A stretch of 64,000 bases of DNA from Ephydatia muelleri (taxonomy: Eukaryota; Porifera; Demospongiae; Spongillida; Spongillidae). Positions 46,601-58,917 of this stretch are shown piece by piece. The translations under genes and the position numbers were made by a program. Every line of letters starts with the position of its first letter. Position 1 is the first letter of the stretch. The notes beneath the pieces were generated by a model. It searched no databases. It was not told the DNA's origin and saw only the letters and a list, made by a program, of their open reading frames with translations. The stretch spans positions 6,855,262 through 6,919,261 of the forward strand of contig JABACO010000008.1 in NCBI GenBank assembly GCA_013339895.1. The letters are read 5' to 3'.

Positions 46601-46828
46601 GGTTTGAATGCAGGCGAGGGACTTTGTTAACTGAAATGAAGTGAGACTTTTACACCATTTTGCTTGTACAATCACTTAGTATTAAAAAAAAAAAAACCCA
46701 CAGAGTCAGACACATACAGTATTACTATATACCAAAGTTGTTGTAGAGGTACTCTGCTGAACACATTTTAAGTGTTTCCAGGTACCTGTTGTACCTCGAA
46801 AGGCAGGGAAACTGGATTTTGCATAAAT

Positions 46829-47257
46829 CCGTAAAACAAGCGCAGGGAAATAAAGCATGCAAAATGATTCTTATTTCCTTAGCATTTGTATTCTGCCACA
46901 ATGACAGAAATCTGCATACTACACAATTCTTACTGACATACCTAAACAATGCAGTAATAGAGTCATAAAATGCTAGTCAATTTCATTTAGAAATGGTGTT
47001 CAATGTAATCTCTGCCCCTTCTGTCCAAAATACTTGAAAAAGCTACTGTCACTCTCTAGCAAGTGCTGTGATTTTTAAATTAGAATGAGGCTTGATATTT
47101 GTAGAAAATAAGCTTTTGCTTCTGATGAGATGAAGCACTCACCGATATCTAACTCCAGCAAACTAAACTTGTGGACTTCATGATTCCCACGCATAATATC
47201 GCTCCATTCCATCCACTGAAGGAAATGGATTACTAGAAATATCCAAATGATGAATTG
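46829..47257 (-). pseudogene. Copied 3' end of the NLR gene
   Basis: The minus strand matches plus-strand 58707-59163 at about 90% by eye. It includes the LRR codons IHHLDISSNPFPSVDGME and LLELDIGECFISSEAKAYF, the stop region, and 250 bp of 3' flank (GTCATTGTGGCAGAATACAA). Two small indels break the frame after VDGME. It starts abruptly within an LRR (near 47257) and no upstream NLR sequence is present. A truncated inverted duplicate. Confidence 0.85.
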
Positions 47258-47806
47258 CTGACTGGATGGTGGCCTCCAACAGTACAAGAGTGAGGTGGAG
47301 AATGAGTTCAGGTCTTGACATCCTGTAATAATATGTTGTATAGAGAAAGAGCAGTTGTATGGATGGGCATTTGTTTTTCTTTCCTTTTGATTGTGATATT
47401 ACAATCATATTAATTTAATCCACTAGATGTAGTGAGGGGTGTGCAGTAGTTGATGCAGGAGGAAGGTGAGAGGGACTTTAAATAGAAACAGCTATGAAGT
47501 GTAGAAACAAGAAGGCAGTATGACAGGGTCTAACACACATGTACAACAACTCATTTTCAATGAAAAAGGAACCACCTTGGAAAGTCTAGGCAGTAAATCA
47601 GTACAGGTATACTTTCTCCATTCCATTTACAAAGCAGTGAACAGCCATGACAGATGACGGTTGAGTGTCTTAATTTGTTTAAATGTATACATGTAGATCG
47701 AGGAAGTCTGGAAAATGTCACTGGGGCATGGTTTGCTTGATAGTGGTATATAACTCAAAGCCAAATGAGCCTTTGCAATTATACTGTATATCATATGTGC
47801 TGAAAT
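47258..47806. other. No gene recognised; TRAF C 3' flank
   Basis: Spacer between the copied NLR end and TRAF C. Confidence 0.4.
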
Positions 47807-49688
47807 CTAAAGTAGAAGGCTTTCTGAAAGATTGCTTGTATCTATTGCAGCTCTCAAAAATATGCAATCATCTTTTACAAACCCTTCACTCACTAGCTGT
47901 TCCTGATGAATGAACATCGGACATCCTGATGCTACATTCATCTCCTTCTGAGTTGGCCTCTGAAATGAGTTGGATTGTGGATCTGGGTGAAAAGTATCTG
48001 TGACATGCTTCTTGCCAGCCTGGTTTATGATGGTCAAAGTCACCTTCTGTTTAAAGGGCCATGGCAACAGAGCGTCAAAGGGACCCTTCATCACCACAAA
48101 GAAGAAGCTGAGGTGAGTACCCTTTCCCATCCCATCTCCATTCAGGTACACCCTTGCACACATCTTGTAGCCATGTCTGCTGGTGTAGAAAGGGATGGAG
48201 TACAGAGACATAGTCACTCCATCCACTGCCTCTTTCGTCCTCCTGGCAAAGTCATCAATCTTCCACAGATAGACACCATTGTAGGTTGCTCTCTCGAGAA
48301 GCTGTAGTCTGAGCTCTTGGTCTAGACAGCTACTAAGACATCGATCCAATCCATGATCTAGTTCAGACACCTTGGTATGCAGCGTATCAATTTTGGCACC
48401 ATTCACATCTGCGATTCGAGAAGAGGGTGTTGCTAAAGTTGCCTCATTTCCCTTTATGTTCACATCTGTTAGTCTTTGCAGGCCTTCGATACTCCTCTGT
48501 AAATTAACGATCTGCCCCTGTATTAGAGCAATCTCTGGGGATGTGACAATTATGGTACTTTTGTTAACCAAAGACTCCGCTCTCTCCTGCAGAGCATTCA
48601 AATGACCCTCAACTGAAGTCATCCGACCATCCAACTGTGACACACGTTTGGATATGTGCCCTATGTCTATGGTGGTTCTGTTGGTCTGATCCATCAGTTG
48701 TGTCCAACAGTCGGCCTGCATGTGAACATGTTGTATTCCGTACTTATCCAGATGAGTGGAGAGATGGTGCCTCTGTGTCTGTCAATGGATAGTTGGTAAT
48801 ATAGTACATTGCAGATGGTCAAGTATTGTCTTTGGCTATGTTACCCATGCATTCAAACCCACAAAATGCATGCCTGTAAGGTATAGTTTGAAAATTCATT
48901 ACCACAAAACTGCATCCATATAACTTGTAGGGACAGTAAACCTCAGCCAAGGGACAGTCCCCAGTCCTGAGATCAAGATGAGCCTCCAGCTGAGAGCAGG
49001 GGGAGGAGGAGGGGGAGGGGGAGGAGGAGGAGGGGGAGGGGGAGGAGGAGGAGGAGGGGGAGGAGGAGGGGGAGGAGGAGGAGGGAGAGGAGGAGGAGGA
49101 GGGGGAGGAGGAGGAGGGGGAGGAGGAAGAGGGGGAGGAGGAGGAGGAGGAGGGGGAGGAGGAGGAGGAGGAGGGGGAGGAGGAGGAGGAAAGGGAGGAG
49201 GAGGAGGGGGAGGAGGAAGAGAAGGGGGAGGAGGAGGAGGAGGGGGAGGAGGAGGAGGAGAGGGAGGAGGAGGAGGGGGAGGAGGAGGAGGGGGAGGAGG
49301 AGTAGGGAGGAGGCTGTGTTATATTAGGGTGCGAGAATGCTCAGTGATGGTTTACTTCAGGAAGCTTCAATATGATGTCAATGCATCCATTAGGGCATGG
49401 GTGTAAGTACTCAGGGCACACCCTTTCAATGTGAGTCTACAGCATGGGAAAGGGGAAATCACTCTCTCCTTGTATACACATGCACATACCTGGAGCTGTG
49501 TAACAGGGACTTCCCTTTTGCAGTACTGGCACACCTCAGGTCTCATGGGGCACTCCTTGTCTTGGTGGTCGATGAGAGAGTAGAGTGGAAAATAAATACC
49601 ACACAGCCTGCACACTGCAGTACGATACTTGCACTGTGTGAGGTGAGCCTACAGACAAGAGAACCATGCAGTCACTTTAATTGTAAAA

Positions 49689-49726
<38 letters not shown>

Positions 49727-50131
49727 TCGCTCACATATCGGTATTATTTCAGACATTAAAACACTCAGAATCACCTCTATTAATTTCAGAGCTCCAGTCC
49801 AGGGGCAGCCAATCGTGGAAAAATCACAATATACTTCTGATGTGAGAATCTCTCTCTTACATGCATTGTCAAGAAAAACCTATGTACAAAGCACAAACAC
49901 TTTATTTGCAAGATGTGTGAACTAGTAAAGTCATACGCGGTTTGCAGAAATATCACTTTTGTCAATAGGGCAGACGGGGTGAGGTGTAGCCAGTACAGGC
50001 TCCAGACACCCTCTGCAGAAGAGGTGTCCACACTCGGTCTGCACTGGATCCCTCATGGCAAGGAGACAGATGGGGCACTCGTGCCTCTTCAGAAGTGGGC
50101 AGAGGAACTTGTGGTTGTACCCACTCGACAT
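47807..50131 (-). CDS. TRAF-like RING/zinc-finger/MATH adaptor, gene C
   Basis: Six exons joined in phase 0: 49937-50131 (ATG at 50131; RING CPICLLAMRDPVQTECGHLF, CPIDKSD, residues 19-58), 49775-49879 (DNACKREILTSEVYCDFSTI), 49490-49648 (CRLCGIYFPLYSLIDHQDKE, CPMRPEVCQYCKRE), 49356-49436 (THIERVCPEYLHPCPNGCID), 48903-48989 (LDLRTGDCPLAEVYCPY) and 47807-48778 (coiled coil, then MATH from YNGVYLWKIDDF to the end). About 532 residues with no frame break. It is a cytosolic trimeric adaptor and E3 by family. The MATH half is almost identical to genes B and D, while the coiled coil is quite different from B. The RING exon donor is GTATGA in place of GTAAGT. A (GGA)n array fills the fourth intron. 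Confidence 0.9.
48990..49315. repeat. GGA/GGGA polypurine minisatellite in TRAF C intron
   Basis: About 325 bp with nearly all purines on the plus strand. Intronic in C and present in shorter form in A. Such tracts can form triplex DNA. The poly-Gly translation is not a gene. Confidence 0.95.
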
Positions 50132-50293
50132 ATCTCAGAGAGTAGAAATGAAGATACGTTTCAAATCTTGAAATGAATATACAGTGTATTTGCTGTTAGT
50201 ACATATGCCAACTGTAGTTCAACACGACACAGTGTGGATTGCGTGATGATGACCCAGGGCTACGGCACAATTCCACTTTGGTTGCAGCGATGA

Positions 50294-51629
50294 TAGGGTT
50301 GTGACCGAATAAAGGTATGAATATTCACTTTTATTCAATGAAATTTCGATGAATATTCGAAATATATCACGAGCCAGTCACGTGCGCACACAAAATGTCA
50401 AAGCGAAAAGTACCTGAGACCGCGCTCGAGGTCAGTGGTATACATGGGCGTCGGAAGGTACAAAACATTGGTCGGGCAAATGAATAAATAATGAAGGGTG
50501 TGGGTGTGGGAGGGGGGTTACACCCCCTCCCGCCCAGCAAGGGGGTATGGGGGAGCGCTGTAAGCTCCCCTATCGGGGACTGGGGCTCCGCCCCAGAAGC
50601 TTTACAAATTATGCATTATTAACGTCCTAAACAATAAGGAATTTCACTGCAGTTCGCCGCCCACAGATTATGCTATGAATTCGAAACTGCGATTAGTACA
50701 TTTGAAATGCTTCAAACACCTGCATATATGCATAAAATGACCAAACTGGCTCAGGCGGTGTTCGTTACCTCGAACAAACTCTTCTGCAATAACATCTATA
50801 TGATCAGCCGCTGTGCTTTTCACACCACTCTTCTCTAAACGAGCGCGTTTCACCCTTCGATCCAAGCGAACGTTTTGGAAAGGGAAACGACTTAGACGGA
50901 TGAAATTTCTACTGCAGACCAAGGGACGGACAATGATATCGAGCGAGCGGCATCCATTTCTCTATTAGATGACCCCCAACATTGTTATACATGTACATTA
51001 TCATTGCAAGTTAACACTTCATTCGTAGCTTGCACAATGACAGACGTACAGGAAATAATTAGATGCATGCGAAAGGGAGTCATGCCCTTATCAGTTAATT
51101 CATAATAATAATATTTATTTTAGGAAAATATTGGTCCGGCGGCCGCCAACTTCCTCATCGGCGTCATCGCCGTTAACGGCATTGATCTCCTTGTTGGTTC
51201 CAACAACTTCTGCGGCAGCGCTGCCTCTTGGAAATATATACAACAACGACTCGCTCTGGAAACCTTTGCACCCAAACAAAGAAGCGGAAGCATGGCGAGT
51301 TCTTCAAGTTCTCATCAACGAGAAATTGCATTGGAGTTCACTGTCGATTCACGCCGGCTGAATCTCGACACACAGAAAGCAGCAGGGCTTGTCTTTTTCA
51401 AATATAACGATAACGAGCTTCGCCGATTGTTGCCCGATTACAAGACAATGTATTGATTTTGTTATTTTGTTTCCTTAACTTTAATTTACAACTTAAAAGT
51501 GATATTTTCGGCTCAAATGTGAGGCCAGCTACATTCGATACTCAATATGAAAAGCGGGTCGAATATTCGAATATAAAACACACAGAGAATAATCGATTTA
51601 TTATTCGAATATATTCGGTCACAACCCTA
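50294..51629. mobile_element. hAT-like DNA transposon (decayed), 1.3 kb
   Basis: The ends TAGGGTTGTGACCGAATA and TATTCGGTCACAACCCTA are inverted. AGCGATGA flanks both sides (50286-50293 and 51630-51637), a perfect 8-bp target-site duplication. TAGGGTTG-type ends with 8-bp duplications are typical of the hAT superfamily. Several sub-terminal GAATATTCGAA motifs repeat near each end and may be transposase-binding sites, which is inferred. The interior holds a possible transposase end on the plus strand (51124-51456) and an open minus-strand frame at 50668-50922 without family resemblance. Confidence 0.82.
51124..51456 (+). pseudogene. Possible hAT transposase last exon
   Basis: After TTATTTTAG, an acceptor-like site, a frame runs ENIGPAAANFLIGVIAVNGI through ASSSSSHQREIALEFTVDSR and RLNLDTQKAAGLVFFKYNDN to ELRRLLPDYKTMY and a stop. 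The piece RRLNLDTQKAAGLVFFKYN loosely resembles the hAT dimerisation end ('RRNRL....V..L.FL..N'). The segment is GC-richer than its surroundings. The overlapping frame is also open over most of it, so frame choice is uncertain. No catalytic part was found. Confidence 0.35.
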
Positions 51630-51637
51630 AGCGATGA

Positions 51638-52386
51638 CCATCTAGCTAGGGTACGTATACTGTGGTGGCGAGGTGAAGGCGCTCAAATGCTGAACTATCA
51701 CAGTAGCAAGCGAAATTACATTTTATGAGGGTGTGGGAGGGGTTGGAGTTGAAGGGGGGGGGGGGGGGGGGGGGTGCACAGCAGGTATGCCATCCCATCA
51801 AATTCGTGTCTTGTCTAATCTCTATACGAATAGTGTCTCATTATTTACGTGCACACCGTAGCATCCATATGCATCTCTTACGTGTTAACATTGCATAGTC
51901 GACCTTCTCAGACACTCCCAGACTTTGTCACGCCGGTATTGTTCTACTTGCTCGTACGGAGAGCGTACACGGAGGGTGCGCGACACTAGCGCATGCAAAC
52001 GCGCCGGCGCGGCTTGTGGACGTGCGTGCCACCATGCAAATACGTGCACACAAAGCGCGATGGTGTCGCCGTGTCAGTTGTCCATCACTACAAATATCGT
52101 AGTCGCGAGCACATTAAGTTACAAGAACCGCATTTGCTGGTATATATGCATCATTGAATAAAATTCGGGAGGATAAACTGTTTTGCTCTAGCGCGCGGTA
52201 AACATAGTCGTTAGTGCAAACGACACTCGATATGATTTGCTTACCTGTCCGGTCAATGGGCATTGAACTATTATTCGCAAAGTGTGTAAGTAATTTTATA
52301 ACGGCCAATTTTGTCGACGGGGCCATGAGCTCATAAATAAGGTCACTGCACACGGTACTATTATATAAATAAGGGCCTTCCCCTTT

Positions 52387-52424
<38 letters not shown>

Positions 52425-53594
52425 CCTTATTTTGCACGTGGAGCAGTGCACGCAATGCTACGAGCCGTTAATTTTAATTCACATTGACCTCACAACTTCA
52501 AGTTTCCTACTAAAATTGCACGACAAACAGCAGTCCACGTTATGGGTCAGACCCGCGACATTTGTTGCACCATGCGCCGCAGGGGAAAGAAAATGGTTGC
52601 GTGCCAGCGTATATGGTGCCAGGCATATACGTTGATCCTTATTAGGTTGCTTGTGATCAGTGAAGGCCATCATGATCAGGGTGAAAGCTTCCAACGGATG
52701 TTGCGCGTTACGCAAGACATAGTATATATCGTCAATGCAACTGTTCCTGCAGTTGATGGTTTGGGTAGTCATGCATTTACATGTAGGACAGGGTTCGGGT
52801 TAATTCAAGTAGCGGCATCTTTATTCTGCATGTCCTGATGTTCGGCATATTTCAATAGGTAAGCTGATGATATGGTATTATACACATATGTACTGGCATA
52901 TAAATTATGTTATACATGCAACCCATAGATCACCACGTGATACGTGCACAACAGAATTTCAATGGTAATGAATTTAATCTCGGGTGTGTGGGGGGGAATT
53001 ACTAGGGAAGGTCCCTAACCATGTATGACGCCCATATGACGCAACATTCCTTGAAATATTTGTTCAGAGACATGCTGCCTATAAGTTGTACGGTTTGCAC
53101 CTCGTGAAATGTGACCTCTGGCCAAACAAGAATGGGTCCCTATACAGACATGAGTGTACCCACAGCACCGTCCTGTAAAGGGAAATATAAGAATAATGTA
53201 CGAACCTGTTAGTGACCCGCGGTACTGGAATCGGATGTCGGACCTACTGTCATGTACGCATGCGTCGTTATTCACTTTTGCCTATGGCTATGCGGAGATG
53301 ATATGCTTCGCACGCTTTTGGCTGTTGTTACGAATTGAAGCATGCACGTGATTACAGTGATAATAATAGCTCGTGACGGCGTAGATTTATATATGATGAC
53401 GGGAACTCGCAAGATCACCGAGCAAACATGCACGCCATAAACTAAGTTCGAGGAATTATTGAACGAAGTGCATGTATTATTTGGCGCGGGCTTAGATCAT
53501 GATCTCGCGAGAGGTGTGGAAACTACATTTATACGTACGTGATGACGCAATTAACGCCCCTCGGTTTTGCCAACTTGACATCGAAGTTTGAATC
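51638..53594. other. NLR upstream region; no gene recognised
   Basis: Contains a G-run at 51757-51773 and a T-run of about 35 at 52388-52421. The minus frame through the T-run gives poly-Lys and is an artefact. The NLR promoter is presumably in the last part. Confidence 0.4.
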
Positions 53595-56500
53595 ATGCCA
53601 CGAGGGAAAAAGCAAGTAAAAAATCAAACCCAATCTGTACGAGCAACGCGCGCCTGTAACTGCATGCTCTATGCTAAACATAGTATGTGTATGGATTTGG
53701 GTGTTCACATTTTTCTATTTAGCGCACTCTATGTAGTGGGAACTTTGTGCTCATATTTAATAGACAAGTGAAAGGCGCACCGCGTAGTTTGAGATCCAGC
53801 AAAGCTTATCTGCGTATACTATGTACAGTAGTATTATTGATCGATCAGGATCATATCTTTATCATGATGCCGTGACCGCGGGATGCGCTGCATCTAAACA
53901 ATGAAATATATAAAGGGCACATATATATATGGCTCGAGTATTAACACCGCATTCCAACCTGTCATGCGCTCATGTGCACACACAAAGGATCAGTGTACAA
54001 TAGTCTTTTGACCATTTCATATTGATGTTTTAATTTTTATAGAATACGCTCCTAGATTATTTCTCCAAAATTCCTCCAACTCCAGGACAGCACGTAGAAA
54101 GTGATCTGGTATGTGTCAGCACGTGCAATCTACAATTTTTTAATTTTACAATGTATGCTTCATATACTGCCTGTAGGTTGCAACTACTGAAGCAGAAGCA
54201 CGTATTGTGGAATCAAATGCTCATTGCCAAACCACACCAGTTCATGTATGTTTTTCACTGTTCAATGCTTTAAAGGGGAGCAACTTTGACTTCTGTCTTT
54301 TTAGTGTGTCTATACTAGTAATGTTTCAGGTATGAGTCACCTTTTCTTTGTTCCCAAACTTCTTGCTGTACATATATAGGTCCAAAACACTACAGAAGGT
54401 GCACATTTAATGAAATCAAATGCCATTGCCAATCACCATCAGTATGTTTCTGACCAATTGTGTGGAGTCCCATGTTTAAATATATATATTTTTATGTCTA
54501 GCAATAGTTCTCGTAATACCTCATCTGAAAGTGATACAGTATGCACCACCACTTCTTTGTCTCAGGAAGTAATTAACGCCATACTACATACAGGTTGAAG
54601 ATGACGATAAATGTACTACAGCACGTGCAGATGCACTGGAATCTAATGCCATTCCCAAACCACACCGGTATATTTCTGTCTGTTGATAGACACAATGTCT
54701 CATGTTTAAAAATCAACTTCTTTTTGTAGGATAGATTCTGGTTATACCTCAACTGCTGAGGAGTCAAGTATGGGTAAGGCAATTCAATTGGTAGGGGGAA
54801 GGGGGGGGGGGACATTATAAATATGAAAGGTGGGCAGAGAAGGGGGGGGGGGGGGGGGGCTTTTTAAAAACATGCTAAATGGAGCAAGGCTGCACCCAAC
54901 AATAAATTTTGGTCTCTGACCATTATTTGTGAGGAGGGAAAACACGGCAAATACACTTACGTAGCTACTTGATACTGTTGGCAGGTAGCCCATGCATTCT
55001 CTTCTAATGCTAGGAGCAATAGATAGGGACACACCAAAAGCTGAGCCAGACCTGAGTACAACAATGAGGAGGTCTGTGGTTTTTGTCATCAGTTCTGAGT
55101 AGAGGTTAATAAGTTTTATAAGTACAAGCTGCAGACCTGGCAAACGCAATGGCCTTGGCCTCTTTATTGAGTAATACATATGCTCCTCGTATTGCTGTGG
55201 GGGATACACATGAAATTTAATATGTACAAAGTTTGATATAATAGTCCAATAATTAATTCACTCACGTTTCATACAAAATTCTTGCATTAACTTCTTTTCA
55301 TAAGATATTTTTGATAATTGCTGCACCATAACCAATGCTTTGTCATAATTAGATAACATGTAACAGACACAAATAAACGACAGTGCAACATACATTGCTG
55401 GTGATTGAACCTGATTACTCTTTACTATGAACTTGTTTTTATACTACTCTCCCTAAATCTTGCACACTTAATATTTCATGTAAATTTATTTCGCTAGTTA
55501 GCTTCTCAATTCTAGACTTAATGATGCTACAAGGTGATACAATATAGTATACAGCTGATATATATTTATTTATCTCTCCATACATGTACAGCCGCAAATG
55601 CCATTTCCACTGTGCAGCAATACTATAAAGACCTGGAAGAAATAAATGCAGATGATATCATTGGACGTTTGTATTCAAAAAAAGTAATATCCAAAACAGA
55701 ACGTGACATGGCTCAGGCACCAACTAGGCTTGATTTTGAGAGAATGCACATAATTCTTAAGGCAGTGGAAGGAGTGCCGGATAAATTTCCACTTTTTCTT
55801 GCTTCACTGGGTGAAATTCCAAAGTACGAACGTCTGGCAGAAAAGATGCAAAAAAGCTATTCTACTGGTAGGCATGAGTGGTACACGATGTGTGTGAGAT
55901 TCAGTGATGAATAACCTGATCTGTAATGCTGCACATGTAGTTGCATGTAACTTGACCATGAAATGTATTCATAGGAGGGAAGGGTAAGGGGACTGAAGAA
56001 CTGCGTAATCAACATCCTACAATTTTATTTAGTGTAAAATGATACTGCTTAGCTGCTGAAGCACACACTGATCAAGGATAAATAAAACAGTTGTCTGTGC
56101 TTTCATGAATACTTTGAATTATTGCCTGGAATTCCCTACAACTGTTCCAATAGTCGCAACAGTTATAACAACAGCAAACCTTTCACAGTGGTAGCTCACA
56201 GTGAAATGAAGAAGGTGTATACATACGGAAATTGAGTATTATGGAGTCACAATAAATGCATTTCCAATAAATGTATTATTATTTCCTCCTGTAGGAAACA
56301 CAACTTCATTGAACAGATCTATAAATGCTTCTCTTAATAAGTACGCAGAAAGGCTGAGGTCATACTACCGTAACAATAAATATTCTGAAAATGACGATTG
56401 GGCATGGTGTCAAGTACCAGATACATACATTGACCTATGGATGATTGAAAAGCGTAGCCCCCATTCTTCTAATCTGGACAGAATTGATTCAAAACGTCCA

Positions 56501-58917
56501 CTACTTCCTGCTCTAAGGGCAGATGGTAAAAATCTACACAAGTTGGTGTTAATTGAAGGTGAGGCAGGAATTGGGAAGTCTTCATGGTCTTGGAACATTT
56601 GCAAAGAATGGGCAAATCATAAAACCTTCAATCAAATACAATTGTTGATTCTTCTGCCTGTATGCAGGTTACGTACATGTAAAGTTACAGATAGCAAAGA
56701 CTTGTGGAAGTTCTATCCTGGGCACTCTGAGAAGGAGATAGAGGAGCTGGATAAAATGGCACACGATACTCATGGTAGGGGCATTCTGTTCTTATTTGAT
56801 GGATATGAGAAATACAGTGGTGCTAGTGATTTAAATCAGGAAATAGAACATCAAATCATCGATGGGCGTTGCCTACCTGAAGCCAATGTAATTGTGACTA
56901 CTCGATCATCAAGATCCATAAAATGGAAGAATCGTGTTGGACAACACATTGAAATACTAGGATTCTCAAAGGAAAATGCAGTTGCATACATGAAAATTCT
57001 TGATGCAAAAAAATCTACTCCAGTTATGAATGATGTGGAGCATCTGATGACCAGTCCATTGAATTGCAATATTCTTGCACACGTTCGCTGCTCTCCCTAT
57101 CACTTAAATGATGCACCTTTAACTATGACACGATTATATACTTATTTCATTAGATCTCTGATAGCAAGTCAATTTCCTGAAAAGGAAGAGCAATTTGTTA
57201 AATGTGAGTCTTTAGACGATCTCCCCGACGATATAATGGAGCAGTTAAAAAAATGAGTAGCCTTGCATACGACAGGATGTCAGGACACAAATACTGGTTT
57301 GATAAGTTACCAGATAATTGTGAGACAATGGGTCTCATGAATCTGTGTGAAGATTGTAGCAATGGTCCTACTAGGGCACGCACTGTGACATATCACTTCA
57401 AAGCTTTAATCCAGGAGTATTTGGCTGCTTTTCATATGCTGCATTTAGATCAATGTGATGAATTGGAGCATCAACAGCGGTATGGCTTTAGTCTTGTTAT
57501 GCAGTTCTTGTGTGGACTACAGGGTACATGTGAACTGGGTAACTACGAATCATCAGATGATGATCATGAGAAATCGGATGATGATTCTGAGGAAAATGGA
57601 CAATTTATTATTCAAGAGGCTGGCTACAGCATGAATAATGTAGAATCAGATGATGAAGATGATGTAAATGAGGATGACAATTGTGGCAATAGTTTTCTAT
57701 GCGAGCAGGAAGGAATAGATGACGAGAACATAACTGAGAAGGACAGCGGAAACAATGATCAGAAAACTGATGCAGCAAATAAAGATGACTTAGATCATAC
57801 ATTAGTGGATGAAGATGAGGAAGGGGAATCTAATATTTTGAATGTAAATATGAAAGGTGAGGAAATTGCATCTCCTGTACTGAATAATAGTAATCACGAA
57901 ATAGTGGATGACACAATATACTACTTGTCACAAAAAAGAGAAAGGGACAGTGATGATGAAGATGCATTTCTGCGAGGACTTAAAAAACCCTTAAAAAGGC
58001 TCTTAGACAGTGACACAGAGTGCAGCGAAGAGCAGGAACCCTTAGAAACTTCCATTTCCGGTAATAGCAATGATTCCTCAGCTCAAACCACTTCACAATG
58101 TGAGGAGACCAATTCAATGACAGATGACGATGTAATTATTAAAAAACAAACCTTACTGTGTATGTTTGAGGCACAAAATATGCAGGGTATACCACCTTCA
58201 GTGATATATGAAGAGACAAAAGCTTGTTTAACACCCAGTGATAGCTTCAAGCTTGGATATTGCATTAGCCAGAGTAAAGCCAAATGGACATTACACCTAA
58301 GTTCAGCTTGCATCAATGATAAGACATTGGAAGCTTTTGCCGAGGGCGTACACAAAGGGAATAAAAAAGGAAAAATTGTTGAACTCAATCTTGATGGTAA
58401 CCATTTTGAGCGATTTGAAACTCTCTGCTGTGTTCCAGAGAAAATACTATCTTTGTGTGAAGAGATTTCCCTTGTAAATTGTTTTTTAAACCCGCCAAAA
58501 GATGCTACACTAGCATATTATTTGTCATCTATTAAAGCCTTGACATCCCTAGACTTTTCAAACAATAATTTAACAGATGACAAAGCAGAACATTTGATTA
58601 CAAGTTTGATATCATGTAAAAAGTTAAAGTCATTGAAACTGAAAAAAACTAACCTTGGAGTTAAAAGTCAGTATGCAATTGGTAAATTATTATCAAATGC
58701 CAAAACAATTCATCATTTGGATATCTCTAGTAATCCATTTCCTTCAGTGGATGGAATGGAGCAATTATGCATGGGAATCATGAAGTCCACAAGTTTGCTG
58801 GAGTTAGATATCGGTGAGTGCTTCATCTCATCAGAAGCAAAAGCTTACTTTTCTACAAATATCAAGCCTCATTCTAATTTAAAAATCCTAGAGAATGGCA
58901 ATAGCTTTTTCAAGTAA
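53595..58917 (+). CDS. NLR: CARD-NACHT-LRR receptor with PIP-box-like start
   Basis: Proposed exons: 53595-53615, 54043-54108, 54177-54245, 54380-54441, 54502-54538, 54594-54667, 54730-54773, 55592-55867 and 56295-58917, all phase-consistent; a small exon near 54305 is uncertain. The start reads MPRGKKQNTLLDYFSK. Residues about 126-215 form a CARD-type helical domain (YYKDLEEINADDIIGRLYSK, FPLFLASLGEIPKYERLAEK). NACHT follows with Walker A GEAGIGKSS (305-313), Walker B ILFLFDGYE (380-388) and VIVTTR (about 415). At 57247-57256 an A7 run followed by TGA ends the frame; the -1 frame continues in YHFKALIQEYLAAFHML (winged-helix region), a 160-residue Asp/Glu-rich stretch (57541-58130) and LRRs (SLDFSNNNLTDDKAEHL, HLDISSNPFPSVDGMEQL) to 58917, about 1090 residues. 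Family role: cytosolic danger or microbe sensor that oligomerises. Either a homopolymer error, a real break or -1 frameshifting. Confidence 0.82.

Noticed and set aside
48978..49406. Poly-glycine protein of 142 residues
   Set aside because: Translation of the intronic GGA array on the strand opposite to TRAF C.
51131..51361. Alternative plus-strand frame in the hAT-like element
   Set aside because: It overlaps the frame that ends with a hAT-like tail; Ser/Pro-rich with no family resemblance.
52114..52455. Lys-rich open frame
   Set aside because: It spans a long T-run on the plus strand, giving poly-Lys; no other similarity.
54784..55209. A 141-codon minus-strand frame inside the NLR intron
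   Set aside because: It includes homopolymer-derived poly-Pro, has no recognised motif and lies within an intron of a better-supported gene.
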